DNA of 64,000 nt from Thermohalobaculum sp039026375. Its GTDB lineage: Bacteria > Pseudomonadota > Alphaproteobacteria > Rhodobacterales > Rhodobacteraceae. The notes under the pieces were generated by a model, which made no database searches, was not told the origin of the DNA, and worked only from the letters and a program-made list of their open reading frames with translations. Below, piece after piece: positions 32,547 to 41,392 of this stretch. Numbering within the stretch: position 1 is the stretch's first letter; each line of letters opens with the position of its first letter. The stretch covers positions 62,001 through 126,000 of the forward strand of contig JBCCML010000001.1 of NCBI GenBank assembly GCA_039026375.1. Direction: 5' to 3'. The position numbers were made by a program, and so were the translations under genes.

Positions 32547-33739
32547 TCGTTGGGGTGCATTTCCAGGTGCAATTCCGTGTCCATGTAGGGCGTGGCGCGG
32601 GCCAGATCAGCGTCGAATTCGATGCCCAAACCGGGTTCTTTCGACGGGATCACATAGCCGTCCTGCCAGGTGACGCCCTTGACGATCTCTCCGTGAAAGC
32701 CGTCCCAACGCTCGATGGACTCCAGGATCAGAAAGTTTGGAATCGTCGCGGCCAGCTGCACATTGGCCGCGCCCTCGACCGGCCCGGCATAAAGATGCGG
32801 CGCCATCTGGGCATAGTAAGTCTCTGCAATTGCAGCAATTTTTCGGGACTCCAGCAATCCGCCCACGCGGCCAAGTGCCGGCTGCAGGATCGCCGCGGCG
32901 CCACAGGCCAGCACGCGTGCGAACTCGTACTTGCTGACCAGACGCTCCCCGGTGGCGATTGGAACCGAGGTCGACCGCGCCACCTCGGCCATCTGTTCCG
33001 GCATCTCGGCGGCGACGGGCTCCTCGAACCACAGGGGCTCGTAAGGCTCAATGCGGCGGGCCATGCGCTTGGCACCAGAAGTGGTGAATTGGCCATGTGT
33101 GCCAAACAGTAAATCTGCATTAGTTCCAACGGCTTCTCGGATTCTCTTGCAAAATTCAGCAGAGCGTTCCAGATCCTCCATCCGGGGCTGATGCGGGCTG
33201 TAGGCGGTGTAGGGACCGGCCGGATCGAACTTCAACGCGTTGAAGCCCAAGGCCAGGTAATCCAGCGCCCGCTCCGCCGCGATGTCCGGATTGTTGTAGA
33301 TATTGTTGACCTCCGGGTCCGGGTAGACGTCGCCCTCCGCCGGATACATGTAGGTGTAAGACCTTATTTTATCTCGGCTTTTTCCACCCCACAGGTCATA
33401 GATCGGCTTGTCTGCCGCCTTGCCCAAGATGTCCCAGCAGGCAATCTCCAGCCCCGACAGCACGCCCACCAGCGACGCATCAGGCCGCGCGCCATAACCA
33501 GAACTATAGGTCTGGCGCCAGAGATCCTCTATATTGTGGGGGTCCTTTCCTTCGAAGTGCCGGGCGAAGACATCGCGCACCATATCGGCCACCACTTGGG
33601 GGCCGAAAGTCGCCACATAAACCTCACCTATGCCCTTGATTCCATTTGATGTTTCAAGCTCAACAAAGATGAAGTAGCGCCCACCTTTGCGCGGCGGCGG
33701 GTTGCCCACGACAAAGACTTCGCAGGATTGCAGGTGCAT
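32534..33739 (-). CDS. Mandelate racemase/muconate lactonizing enzyme family protein (sugar-acid dehydratase-like)
   Basis: The 401-residue enzyme belongs to the enolase superfamily. The N-terminal capping domain (~1-125) is followed by the barrel with Lys ~170 in LKFDPAG, GTHGQFTT (His ~215), WFEEPV (Glu ~240), ATGERL (Glu ~266) and APHLY (His ~315). Sugar-acid dehydratases and cycloisomerases share this pattern, so a sugar-acid substrate is a fair guess. The first metal ligand, usually an Asp two residues before the His, reads Gly here. ATG at 33739 gives the domain start; the upstream frame is non-homologous. It diverges from a class I aminotransferase. Confidence 0.8.
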   Translation of the reverse strand: MHLQSCEVFVVGNPPPRKGGRYFIFVELETSNGIKGIGEVYVATFGPQVVADMVRDVFARHFEGKDPHNIEDLWRQTYSSGYGARPDASLVGVLSGLEIACWDILGKAADKPIYDLWGGKSRDKIRSYTYMYPAEGDVYPDPEVNNIYNNPDIAAERALDYLALGFNALKFDPAGPYTAYSPHQPRMEDLERSAEFCKRIREAVGTNADLLFGTHGQFTTSGAKRMARRIEPYEPLWFEEPVAAEMPEQMAEVARSTSVPIATGERLVSKYEFARVLACGAAAILQPALGRVGGLLESRKIAAIAETYYAQMAPHLYAGPVEGAANVQLAATIPNFLILESIERWDGFHGEIVKGVTWQDGYVIPSKEPGLGIEFDADLARATPYMDTELHLEMHPNEVVP

Positions 33740-33850
33740 GGGCCGGCTCCGGATCTGGCTGGGATTATCCCGTCGGCGCACGTTCCTCCCAACCGCCGCC
33801 CTGTGCAAGCGGAATGCGTCGGTCCGATCCCTTTGGCTTGCTGGCGCTAT

Positions 33851-33880
33851 GGGGTAGAAGATCGGCGGGGTAGAAGATCG
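33851..33880. repeat. Two-copy 14-bp repeat upstream of the class I aminotransferase
   Basis: GGGGTAGAAGATCG occurs at 33851-33864 and 33867-33880 (16-bp period) in the 183-bp gap between divergent genes. It is 42-72 bp upstream of the chosen aminotransferase start. It could be an operator pair or a replication slippage product. Confidence 0.55.
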
Positions 33881-33922
33881 ACAAGGGGGGACAAACCCCA
33901 GTCTATGATGAGGGAGAGGCGC

Positions 33923-35092
33923 ATGATCCTGGCAGAAGGTGTTGCCCGGCTAGGTTCGGAAACCGCGTTCGAGGTCCTGGCTCGCGCCGCCGAGCTTCAG
34001 GCAAAAGGTCGTGATATCATAAACTTAGGCATCGGCCAGCCGGATTTTCGCACACCCGATCATGTTGTTGAGGCGGGCATCAAGGCGCTCAAGGATGGCC
34101 AGCATGGCTATACGCCGGCGAACGGTATTTTGCCCCTGCGCGAAGCCGTGGCCGCCGACATCGCCCAGCGCCGCGGGGTCGAGGTGAACCCCGATAACGT
34201 GGTCATCATGCCGGGCGGCAAGCCGACAATGTTCTTTGCGATCATGATGTTCGGCGCGCCAGGGGTCGAGATCATGTACCCCGACCCGGGCTTTCCCATC
34301 TATCGCTCGATGATCGAGTACACTGGCGCCAAGCCGGTCCCGATCGCGCTGCGGGAGGAGAATGGCTTTGCCTTCTCAGCTGAGGAAGTGCTGAGCCAAA
34401 CTACAGGAAAAACGCGCCTTATCATATTGAATTCTCCGGGAAATCCGACGGGTGGCGTTACCCCACGCGTCGAGGTCGACCGCCTGGTCGCAGGTCTCGA
34501 TACCGGCTTTCCCGACGTCTGCATTCTGTCGGACGAGATCTATTCGCGTATGCTCTATGACGGGCGAGAGCATGTCTCGTTTCTCGAATATCCCGAAGTC
34601 CGTGATCGCGTGATCATGCTGGACGGGTGGTCCAAGACCTACGCGATGACCGGTTGGCGCCTTGGCTATTCGGTTTGGCCTGATCATTTGGTCGATCCGA
34701 TCACGCGGTTCTGCGTGAATGCCCACTCATGTGTGAACGCCGCCACCCAATTTGCGGGCATCGCGGCGCTAACCGGTCCGCAGCACCCGGTCGACGAAAT
34801 GATGGCCGCCTTCGACGCACGCCGGCAAGCGATCGTCCCCCTATTAAACCGCCTTCCAGGCTTCCAGTGCCAGAATCCGGCTGGGGCATTCTACGCGTTT
34901 CCCAACATCACGGGCACCGGAATGGGCGCCCGCGACCTGCAGAGCCGAATCTTGGAAGAGGCCGGCGTCGCCACGATCTCCGGCACCTCCTTTGGTAAGC
35001 ATGGTGCTGATTTCATTCGGTTTTCCTACGCAAACTCGGTCGAGAACATCGAGCGTGCGGTCGAGCGCATCGGAGATCTGCTGGCCGCCTAA
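33923..35092 (+). CDS. Class I PLP aminotransferase (aspartate/aromatic type)
   Basis: The 389-residue enzyme has the fold type I layout: INLGIGQPDFRTPDHV, YTPANGILPLREAVA, ILNSPGNPTGG, the Asp-X-X-Tyr SDEIYSRMLY and the catalytic Lys in DGWSKTYAMTGWRLGY. Substrate is not clear; relatives act on aspartate, aromatic or alanine-type amino acids. ATG at 33923 follows AGGGAGAGG and fits the family's length; ATGs at 33905 and 33908 would add five or six residues. The gene is divergent from the enolase-superfamily gene. Confidence 0.88.
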   Translation: MILAEGVARLGSETAFEVLARAAELQAKGRDIINLGIGQPDFRTPDHVVEAGIKALKDGQHGYTPANGILPLREAVAADIAQRRGVEVNPDNVVIMPGGKPTMFFAIMMFGAPGVEIMYPDPGFPIYRSMIEYTGAKPVPIALREENGFAFSAEEVLSQTTGKTRLIILNSPGNPTGGVTPRVEVDRLVAGLDTGFPDVCILSDEIYSRMLYDGREHVSFLEYPEVRDRVIMLDGWSKTYAMTGWRLGYSVWPDHLVDPITRFCVNAHSCVNAATQFAGIAALTGPQHPVDEMMAAFDARRQAIVPLLNRLPGFQCQNPAGAFYAFPNITGTGMGARDLQSRILEEAGVATISGTSFGKHGADFIRFSYANSVENIERAVERIGDLLAA

Positions 35093-35111
35093 TCACCCCC
35101 GATCACGGATA

Positions 35112-35132
35112 ACGGCGGGTTAACAACGCCGT
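35112..35132 (+). terminator. Possible stem-loop after the class I aminotransferase
   Basis: ACGGCG and CGCCGT pair around a 9-base loop, 20 bp after the stop. There is no T-run, so termination is tentative. Confidence 0.35.
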
Positions 35133-35239
35133 CACGCAGCCTCGCGCACGCCCACCACGGCGTGAGCGATCGTGCTTTCCGTTTTTCCACCATGACGGGT
35201 ACCTCCCCCGCCGCAAACCACGTCAATCGGAGGAACCCC

Positions 35240-36469
35240 ATGACGGAACTGCGTATCACAATCAGAAATACCTCAGAGACAGGGGGGACCTTCCTGACCC
35301 CGTTCTACTTCGGCTTCCATGACGGCGCCTTCGATCTGTTCGACGTCGGTGAAGCAGCCTCTCCCGGGTTGGAGCAGCTGGCCGAAGACGGCATGTTCGG
35401 CATCGTCGCAGGCGAGCGGCTGGCGGCCTCTCCCGACAGCCAAGGCGTCATTGTTGGGGGTGCCGGCGGGCCGATTGCAACGCAGGAGGTAACCTCGAGC
35501 CGCGTTCAAATCGATTCCTCGGTCAACACCGAGGTCAGTTTTGGCGCGATGATCCTACCGTCGAATGATGCCTTCGTTGGCACGGACGACGCGCTAGTGC
35601 TGTTTGACGAGTACGGTCGGTTCCTGGGCGCCCAGACGGTCGTCTTCGAGGGCGACGACGTCTATGACGCGGGCACCGAGGTGAACACCGAATTGGATGC
35701 CGCCTTCATCAATCAGACCGGCCCGAACACCGGCGAAGACGAAAACGGCGTCATCCGCCAGCACCCCGGATTCAACGGATCAGAGGGCAACCCTGACGGC
35801 GAAGGCGACCAGATCATCCTGGGCGGCACCAATGCATTTGGCGCTGAAATCACTGAGGAGGCCGACTTCACTCGCGACGGCGCCCAAATCGCAGTGGTGC
35901 ATATCAACGAAGTGGTCGAGACCAACTTGGGCGGGCGAAACGACCGCTTCAACGGCGGCAGCGAAGACGACATCGTCTTTGCCGGCGGCGGACGGGACCG
36001 CATCGACGGCGGCCGCGGCTGGGATGAGATCTACGGTGAGCGAGGCGACGACCGACTAGAAGGAGGCCGAGGTGACGACCAGCTGTTTGGTGGGCGCGGC
36101 GATGATCGCCTGGACGGCGGGCGCGACAACGACCTGCTGTTCGGCGGACGCGGCGATGACCGGATCGACGGCGGACGCGGCAACGACGTCATCGCAGGCG
36201 GCAAGGGCGATGACGACTTGCGCGGTGATGGCGGCGCGGACACCTTTGTCTTTGGAGAAGGGGATGGCGATGACGACATCCGCGACTTCGGGCGGGGCAA
36301 TGACCGCATCCTGCTAAGTATCGACGGTATCGAGGATTTTTCGGACGTCCTGGCCGTGGCGACGGAAACGCGGCGTGGTGTCGAGTTGGACTTTGACGGC
36401 GGAGACAGCCTGTTTGTGCGCCGCGTCGATATCGACGATCTGTCCGCCGAAGACTTCCTGTTTGCCTGA
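35240..36469 (+). CDS. Spondin-domain protein fused to RTX calcium-binding repeats
   Basis: The 409-residue acidic protein has no Sec signal. Residues ~1-225 resemble a bacterial spondin_N domain: ELRITIRNTSETGGTFLTP, HDGAFDLFDVGEAAS, LEQLAEDG, then a SFGAMILPSNDAFVG strand pair. Residues ~229-335 are glycine/aspartate-rich nonapeptide RTX repeats (GGRGDDRLDGGRGDDQLFGG). The C-terminal ~70 residues end DDLSAEDFLFA, the hydrophobic pattern of type I secretion signals. It is probably exported by an ABC-type system that is not encoded here and folds on calcium outside the cell. ATG at 35240 follows GGAGG. Confidence 0.82.
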   Translation: MTELRITIRNTSETGGTFLTPFYFGFHDGAFDLFDVGEAASPGLEQLAEDGMFGIVAGERLAASPDSQGVIVGGAGGPIATQEVTSSRVQIDSSVNTEVSFGAMILPSNDAFVGTDDALVLFDEYGRFLGAQTVVFEGDDVYDAGTEVNTELDAAFINQTGPNTGEDENGVIRQHPGFNGSEGNPDGEGDQIILGGTNAFGAEITEEADFTRDGAQIAVVHINEVVETNLGGRNDRFNGGSEDDIVFAGGGRDRIDGGRGWDEIYGERGDDRLEGGRGDDQLFGGRGDDRLDGGRDNDLLFGGRGDDRIDGGRGNDVIAGGKGDDDLRGDGGADTFVFGEGDGDDDIRDFGRGNDRILLSIDGIEDFSDVLAVATETRRGVELDFDGGDSLFVRRVDIDDLSAEDFLFA

Positions 36470-36487
36470 AGGAAGCTCTAGCTAAGC

Positions 36488-36510
36488 ACCCGGGCCTATG
36501 CGGCCCGGGT
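36488..36510. terminator. Perfect 9-bp stem-loop between convergent genes
   Basis: ACCCGGGCC and GGCCCGGGT pair perfectly around TATGC, between the spondin-RTX stop (19 bp upstream) and the dehydrogenase stop (16 bp downstream). It is symmetrical and so can serve both strands. There is no T-run. Confidence 0.65.
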
Positions 36511-36525
36511 CACCTGTACGCAAGC

Positions 36526-37380
36526 TCAGTCCTGCTGGAGGATCTTGATCACTTCGGTATGGTCGGCGTCTGGCCCCAAAGTATCAGCCGCCTTGGTATA
36601 CAACTCCTGCATCGCGGCCAGCCCCTCAGCCTGGATACCCGTGTGGCCGGCCAACTGCCGACCGAGGGTCAAATCCTTAGCCATCAGACCCATCGAGAAG
36701 CCTGACGCGAACTTGCCCGAATTGATATGCTGCTTCAGCTTGACCTTGGTGGCGTTGTTCATGCCGGTCGAGACATTGAAGATATCGGCCATCAGATCGG
36801 GATCCAGCCCGAACTTCTGCCCGACCAGCACTGCCTCGGACATGGCAGCGAGACCCGCGGCGGAGAGATAGTTGTTCATTAGCTTCATGGCCAAACCAGA
36901 GGCCAAGGCGCCCGTGCGCCAGACCTCACCCATCGCGCCGAGGACATCGGCGACCTTGGCATAGTCCTCCTCGGGGCCACCGGTCATCAAGGTCAGAGTG
37001 CCAGCTTCCGCGCGCGCCACCCCGCCGGAAACTGGCGCGGCAATCAGGCCTACGCGCTCCGGCAGCACATCGCGCAAGGCTAACGTCTCCAGCGGGTAAG
37101 CCGTTGACATATCGATCAGAACAGCGCCGTCTTCAATATCGGCCATGGCCGCCTCGGCGACCCTGCGCACGACCTTGCCGTCTGGCAGCATGGTAATGAC
37201 GGCACCCGCACCGCGCACCGCATCTGCTAGATTCGGCGCCGCCGTCACACCGGGCGTGCCCGCCACCGACGTGACCGCCTCCTGCGACGTGTCGTACACC
37301 GCCACCTCGTGCCCCTGCCCCGCCAGACGCAGAACCATCGGCTTGCCCATCATGCCGATGCCAACAAATGCCACTTTCAT
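36526..37380 (-). CDS. Beta-hydroxyacid dehydrogenase (3-hydroxyisobutyrate dehydrogenase-like)
   Basis: The 284-residue NAD(P)-dependent oxidoreductase begins MKVAFVGIGMMGKPMVLRL (nucleotide-binding loop). It has the substrate-region motif APVSGGVARAEAGTLTLMTGG and the catalytic Lys in AMKLMNNYLSA. Family members oxidise 3-hydroxyisobutyrate, tartronate semialdehyde or related acids; this one's substrate is open. ATG at 37380 gives the motif at the expected position; the longer frame is non-homologous. It is divergent from the DMT exporter gene. Confidence 0.88.
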   Translation of the reverse strand: MKVAFVGIGMMGKPMVLRLAGQGHEVAVYDTSQEAVTSVAGTPGVTAAPNLADAVRGAGAVITMLPDGKVVRRVAEAAMADIEDGAVLIDMSTAYPLETLALRDVLPERVGLIAAPVSGGVARAEAGTLTLMTGGPEEDYAKVADVLGAMGEVWRTGALASGLAMKLMNNYLSAAGLAAMSEAVLVGQKFGLDPDLMADIFNVSTGMNNATKVKLKQHINSGKFASGFSMGLMAKDLTLGRQLAGHTGIQAEGLAAMQELYTKAADTLGPDADHTEVIKILQQD

Positions 37381-37489
37381 TTCATCGCCTCCCTGATCGC
37401 CCGATGCGCCAGCCTGTATGGGCCAGCACGACGCCAGCATGCTATGCGAAAGGCGATCGTTTTCTCGCCTGGGACAAGAAATCACGAAC

Positions 37490-38398
37490 ATGGACCTGGT
37501 TTGGATCCCTATCGCCGTTGCCGCCGGGTTCTTCCAGGCGGTGCGAACAGCCGCTCAGAAGGCGGTGAACGCGCATCTGTCGACCTGGATGACCACCTAT
37601 GTGCGGTCGCTATGGGGCCTGCCTTTCCTGATCGCCTATCTGGCGATCGTGGTGAGCGTCGAGGGGGCAGACGTCCCGACGGTCCCCGTCGTTTACTGGC
37701 TTCATGTGGCAGGTTGCGCCCTGACCCAAGTGCTTGCGACCTGGGTGCTGATCCGCCTGTTTCAGCGCTCCAACTTCGCTGTGGGCACAATCCTGACCAA
37801 GACCGACGTGATGCAGGCGGCGTTAATTGGGTCCCTGCTCTTCTCAGAAACTATTTCAGTGAACGGCGCTTTTGCGATCCTGCTGAGCGTCTTGGGCGTG
37901 CTCTTGGTTTCGGGCCGCCAGGCACAAGGGGCATTCCAGCGATTGTCGATCTGGCAGGCGCTCAGCTCCGTCTCTACAGGATTGGGCCTGCTGACAGGGT
38001 TTCTCTTCTGCCTGTCATATCTGTTCCTGCGCGAGGCGGCTTTGGTCATGCCGGAAGGTTCTGGCGCCTATCGCGGCGCCTGGACGGTGGTGGCAGTCAC
38101 TTCCCTACAAGCAGTGGGTCTGGGCCTCTACTTGGCCGTGCGAGAGCCGAACCAATTCTATCCGATGTTGCGCCAATGGCGGCCTTGTGCCTTCATCGGC
38201 CTGACTTCGGCGGCAGGATCAATCGGTTGGTTCACGGCCATGGCGATGCAGAATGCTAGCTACGTCAAGGCAGTCGGGCAGACAGAGGTGATCTTCACGA
38301 TCTTGATCTCAACATTCTATTTCCGCGAAACGATATCACCGAGAGAGTATGTCGGGATTGCCGCGATCGTTGCGTCCGTGGTCATTCTCGCCTTCTGA
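37490..38398 (+). CDS. EamA/DMT family transporter
   Basis: The 302-residue protein has about ten hydrophobic helices in two EamA-type halves, for example ALIGSLLFSETISVNGAFAI in the first half and AVGQTEVIFTILISTFYFRE in the second. This suggests a drug/metabolite exporter of the inner membrane; substrate unknown. ATG at 37490 starts the first helix. Its 3' end faces the DUF4239 gene 7 bp away. Confidence 0.85.
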   Translation: MDLVWIPIAVAAGFFQAVRTAAQKAVNAHLSTWMTTYVRSLWGLPFLIAYLAIVVSVEGADVPTVPVVYWLHVAGCALTQVLATWVLIRLFQRSNFAVGTILTKTDVMQAALIGSLLFSETISVNGAFAILLSVLGVLLVSGRQAQGAFQRLSIWQALSSVSTGLGLLTGFLFCLSYLFLREAALVMPEGSGAYRGAWTVVAVTSLQAVGLGLYLAVREPNQFYPMLRQWRPCAFIGLTSAAGSIGWFTAMAMQNASYVKAVGQTEVIFTILISTFYFRETISPREYVGIAAIVASVVILAF

Positions 38399-38405
38399 GC
38401 TGGCA

Positions 38406-39182
38406 TTAGTTCGTGGTGCCGATGCCGCGCTCCAAAAGACGCTCCAGTGCAGTCGGTTGAACTTGAGCCGGTTTGGCAAACGGGTCGGCCATGGCGAAGA
38501 TAATGAACATGATCAGGCCGCTGAACCCACCATAGACGCTCAGCAGGACGAGATTGCGCCAGTTCGGTGGAAAGACAAAGTAGGGAATCGTCACGAAGAC
38601 CAGCCCGACCACTGCCGCCAACCAGAAGAGCGGATTGATATGGTGGCGGGCGCTGACGTCCCTGGCGACGCGCAGTGCGGCGATCTTCTGGACATTGTCC
38701 AGCATGTGCGCGCGCAGATCCTCCTGCCGCCGGTTGCTGGGCGCCAGATCCAGGATCGCAAGATAGGCGCGCTCGCGGGCATCCCAGGCGGCCTGCGAAA
38801 GCCGACTGTCGGTCGCCAGAAGCGGCCATTCTTCGGTTAGGACAATGCGCACGTAGTCAGACAGCGCGCCGCGCACGACTTCTTGGATAGCCTGCGGTGC
38901 ACCATACCGCTCGATGTCGTAATAGATGTCTGCAACTGCGCTGGCCTCTTGCACCAGCGAACCGTGGAGCGCGTGGTGATCTGCCAGTTCCTCTGCGAAG
39001 ACCAGTGCCAGGATCAAGCCGTGTAGGGCCGCAACCCGGAACAACACAGATCCGGCAAGATCTCGGGTACGCTGGTCCTCCGGGTCACCAGCAATGCGGC
39101 GTGAGATTGCGTAGCATGACAGCGCCACAGCCACCGTGCCGGCAATGAAGAGTACGCCTATGCCTAAAGAGTACAGATCCAT
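38406..39182 (-). CDS. DUF4239 (bestrophin-like) membrane protein
   Basis: The 258-residue protein has two N-terminal hydrophobic helices (IGVLFIAGTVAVALSCYAI, then VAALHGLILALVFAEEL), a helical soluble part with VQEASAVADIYYDIERYG, and two C-terminal helices. The order and the DFxE-like segments fit the DUF4239 family, which is distantly bestrophin-like. Function is unknown. It is divergent from the thioesterase gene with 114 bp between starts. Confidence 0.72.
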   Translation of the reverse strand: MDLYSLGIGVLFIAGTVAVALSCYAISRRIAGDPEDQRTRDLAGSVLFRVAALHGLILALVFAEELADHHALHGSLVQEASAVADIYYDIERYGAPQAIQEVVRGALSDYVRIVLTEEWPLLATDSRLSQAAWDARERAYLAILDLAPSNRRQEDLRAHMLDNVQKIAALRVARDVSARHHINPLFWLAAVVGLVFVTIPYFVFPPNWRNLVLLSVYGGFSGLIMFIIFAMADPFAKPAQVQPTALERLLERGIGTTN

Positions 39183-39296
39183 CAGCCCCCCATTGCTTCG
39201 CTATAAACCACCATTCCCCAATGGAAAGCGCAAGGCAAAGCGCTGGTCTATTGGCCCAATCCAGAGTATCCGGTGCCGGCCCCGCCGGAGAAAACT

Positions 39297-39764
39297 ATGC
39301 CCGACATCGACCTGAAAGACCGCGCCACCTATCGCCATTGGAGCCCCGTAACCATTCGGTTTTCCGATCAGGACAGCCTGGGGCACATCAACAACGTTGC
39401 TTTGGCTCAGTACTTTGAGGTCGCGCGAACCGCTTTTGTTTATGACGTGATCCGACTGGCGAAGATGGAAGGCGCAATCGAGTTCATTCTGGCGCGCGTC
39501 GTGATCGATTTCAGGGCCGAGTTGCACTACCCGGGCTCGGTCGAAGTGGGTGCGCGTTTGACACGGGTTGGCAACAAGTCGTTGTCGTCTGGGTACGGGA
39601 TCTTTCAGGGTACAAACTGCGTTGCGACGTCAGAAGCGGTAAACGTGTTCTACGACATGGAAACACGCCGGTCGACGATGCCCCCGGACAGAGTTCGCCA
39701 GATCTTGAATGCGGAGGTCGAGAATCCAAGCCTGGAGTCAACCCCGATCTGGCCGCCCGCCTGA
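39297..39764 (+). CDS. 4HBT-type acyl-CoA thioesterase
   Basis: The 155-residue hot-dog protein has the 4-hydroxybenzoyl-CoA thioesterase signature RFSDQDSLGHINNVALAQYFE, with the catalytic Asp of the family. This is followed by FILARVVIDFRAELHYPGSVEVGARL. It likely hydrolyses an acyl-CoA in the cytoplasm; the acyl group cannot be told. The start is ATG 39297; an SD-like CCGGAGAAAA precedes it. Its end is 3 bp from the hflX stop. Confidence 0.88.
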   Translation: MPDIDLKDRATYRHWSPVTIRFSDQDSLGHINNVALAQYFEVARTAFVYDVIRLAKMEGAIEFILARVVIDFRAELHYPGSVEVGARLTRVGNKSLSSGYGIFQGTNCVATSEAVNVFYDMETRRSTMPPDRVRQILNAEVENPSLESTPIWPPA

Positions 39765-39767
39765 AGG

Positions 39768-41102
39768 TTACTCCGCCGCCTGTCGGGGCACGGGAATGTG
39801 CTGCACAGCAGCCGGGAACACCTTCCGAAATTGGAAGTACTCCCGGTCGGTCATCTCGACCGACAGGTGAACGCCGTCGGCATCATCGCTGCGCTCCTTG
39901 ACCGCGCCATGATCATAGAGCCAAGCCACCGCATCGCCATGATGATGCGAAATCTGAAGGTTCAGGGCGTGGCGCACTGGGAAGAGCCGAGACTCGATGG
40001 TGGCCAGCACTGCATCGGCGCCCTGCCCCTGCTCTGCAGACATCAGGATTGCATCGGCGCGCTGGGCGCGCGTCTCGGCGGTGGCACGGTCGTCTTCGGA
40101 CAAGAGGTCTGCCTTGTTCCAAAGCTCGACCATCCTGGAAAGCGCCGCCTCGTCCAGACCCAAATCGCCAAGAACCGCGTCGACATCGGCCTTTTGCGCA
40201 TCACTTCGAGGCGCCGCAATGTCGCGAACATGCAGGATTAAATCAGCCTCTAGCACCTCCTCCAATGTGGCCCGAAATGCAGCAACCAGTTGCGTGGGAA
40301 GATCAGATATGAAACCCACCGTGTCTGACAGGATGCAGGTCCGGCCCGAAGGCAGTGTGATCAGTCGCATCGTCGGGTCTAGCGTGGCGAAGAGCATGTC
40401 TTCAGCCATCACAGATGCCTGGGTCAGGTGGTTGAACAGGGTCGACTTGCCGGCATTTGTGTAGCCGACCAAGGCCACCACAGGATGCGGTATCTTCTTG
40501 CGCGCCGCGCGGTGTAACGCGCGGGTTTTGACCACTTTCTCCAGTTGGCGACGCAACGCCGAAATACGGGCATCCAGCTGACGCCGGTCGGATTCGATCT
40601 GGCGTTCGCCAGGGCCGCCCATAAAACCCGCCCCGCCGCGCTGGCGTTCGAGGTGTGTCCACGACCGCACGAGGCGAGATTTCTGATAACTGAGATGGGC
40701 CAGGTCCACCTGCAGAACCCCTTCGCGGGTGCGAGCACGGTCCCCAAAAATCTCCAAGATCAATCCGGTACGGTCCAGCACCTTTGCTTTGATCGCCGTC
40801 TCCAGATTGCGTTGCTGCACCGGTGAAAGCGCACCATCAACGACGACAAGGTCAACACTGTCGCTCTGTACCCGTTCGGCCAACTCATCGACCCTACCGC
40901 CGCCAAACAATGTCGCTGGGTTGCGCTTTGACAGCCATACGACTTCACCGTCCAACAAATCGAGCTCGAGCGCCCGAGTTAGGCTTTCACCCTCGGCCAA
41001 ACGCGCATCTGCGTCATCGGGTGCGTCCGCACTGCGAAAGGCCGGATGCAACACCAGAGTTCGCATCGCCTTCGTGCCGGTGGTGCCGACCTCAGCCGTC
41101 AC
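39768..41102 (-). CDS. hflX: GTPase HflX
   Basis: HflX (444 residues) is a ribosome-associated GTPase that rescues stalled or stressed ribosomes. The N-terminal domain has the glycine-rich FGGGRVDEL, the linker helix reads MGGPGERQIESDRRQLDARI, and the G domain follows with GYTNAGKSTLFN (G1), DTVGFISDLP (G3) and NKAD (G4). The start is GTG, overlapping hfq by 11 bp, so the two are translationally linked. The hfq-hflX pair is widespread. Confidence 0.96.
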   Translation of the reverse strand: MTAEVGTTGTKAMRTLVLHPAFRSADAPDDADARLAEGESLTRALELDLLDGEVVWLSKRNPATLFGGGRVDELAERVQSDSVDLVVVDGALSPVQQRNLETAIKAKVLDRTGLILEIFGDRARTREGVLQVDLAHLSYQKSRLVRSWTHLERQRGGAGFMGGPGERQIESDRRQLDARISALRRQLEKVVKTRALHRAARKKIPHPVVALVGYTNAGKSTLFNHLTQASVMAEDMLFATLDPTMRLITLPSGRTCILSDTVGFISDLPTQLVAAFRATLEEVLEADLILHVRDIAAPRSDAQKADVDAVLGDLGLDEAALSRMVELWNKADLLSEDDRATAETRAQRADAILMSAEQGQGADAVLATIESRLFPVRHALNLQISHHHGDAVAWLYDHGAVKERSDDADGVHLSVEMTDREYFQFRKVFPAAVQHIPVPRQAAE

Positions 41103-41334
41103 CCTCTCCGTCGTACAAGCTGAACGGCTGCGACGGCATCACCGTCGAGATCGCATGTTTGTAGACCAGCTGGCTCTGCCCATCGCGGCGGAGCAACACA
41201 CAAAAGTTGTCGAACCATGTGATAACGCCCTGCAGTTTCACGCCGTTGACCAAAAACACTGTCACCGGAACTTTTTGCTTGCGAATTTGGTTCAGAAAGC
41301 TGTCTTGGAGGTTTTGTCTTGCTTCTCCGGCCAT
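41092..41334 (-). CDS. hfq: RNA chaperone Hfq
   Basis: Hfq (80 residues) forms a hexameric ring that pairs small RNAs with mRNAs. The Sm1 motif region NLQDSFLNQIRKQKVPVTVF and VNGVKLQGVITWFDNFCVLL are followed by Sm2 YKHAISTVMPSQPF. The C-terminal tail is short and acidic/Gly, as in alphaproteobacteria. It starts 58 bp after trkH, and the ntr-trk-hfq-hflX order is commonly seen in this class. Confidence 0.97.
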   Translation of the reverse strand: MAGEARQNLQDSFLNQIRKQKVPVTVFLVNGVKLQGVITWFDNFCVLLRRDGQSQLVYKHAISTVMPSQPFSLYDGEGDG

Positions 41335-41392
41335 CTCTTTGCCTTGCTAACCTTCTCTTTGGGCAACCACGCCTGTTGCGGCGCAGCATCGC

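Noticed and set aside
31519..32673. 384-codon plus-strand frame over the aminotransferase and its upstream array
   Set aside because: Antisense shadow of the class IV aminotransferase; its C-terminal part merely reads the CATACGC array.
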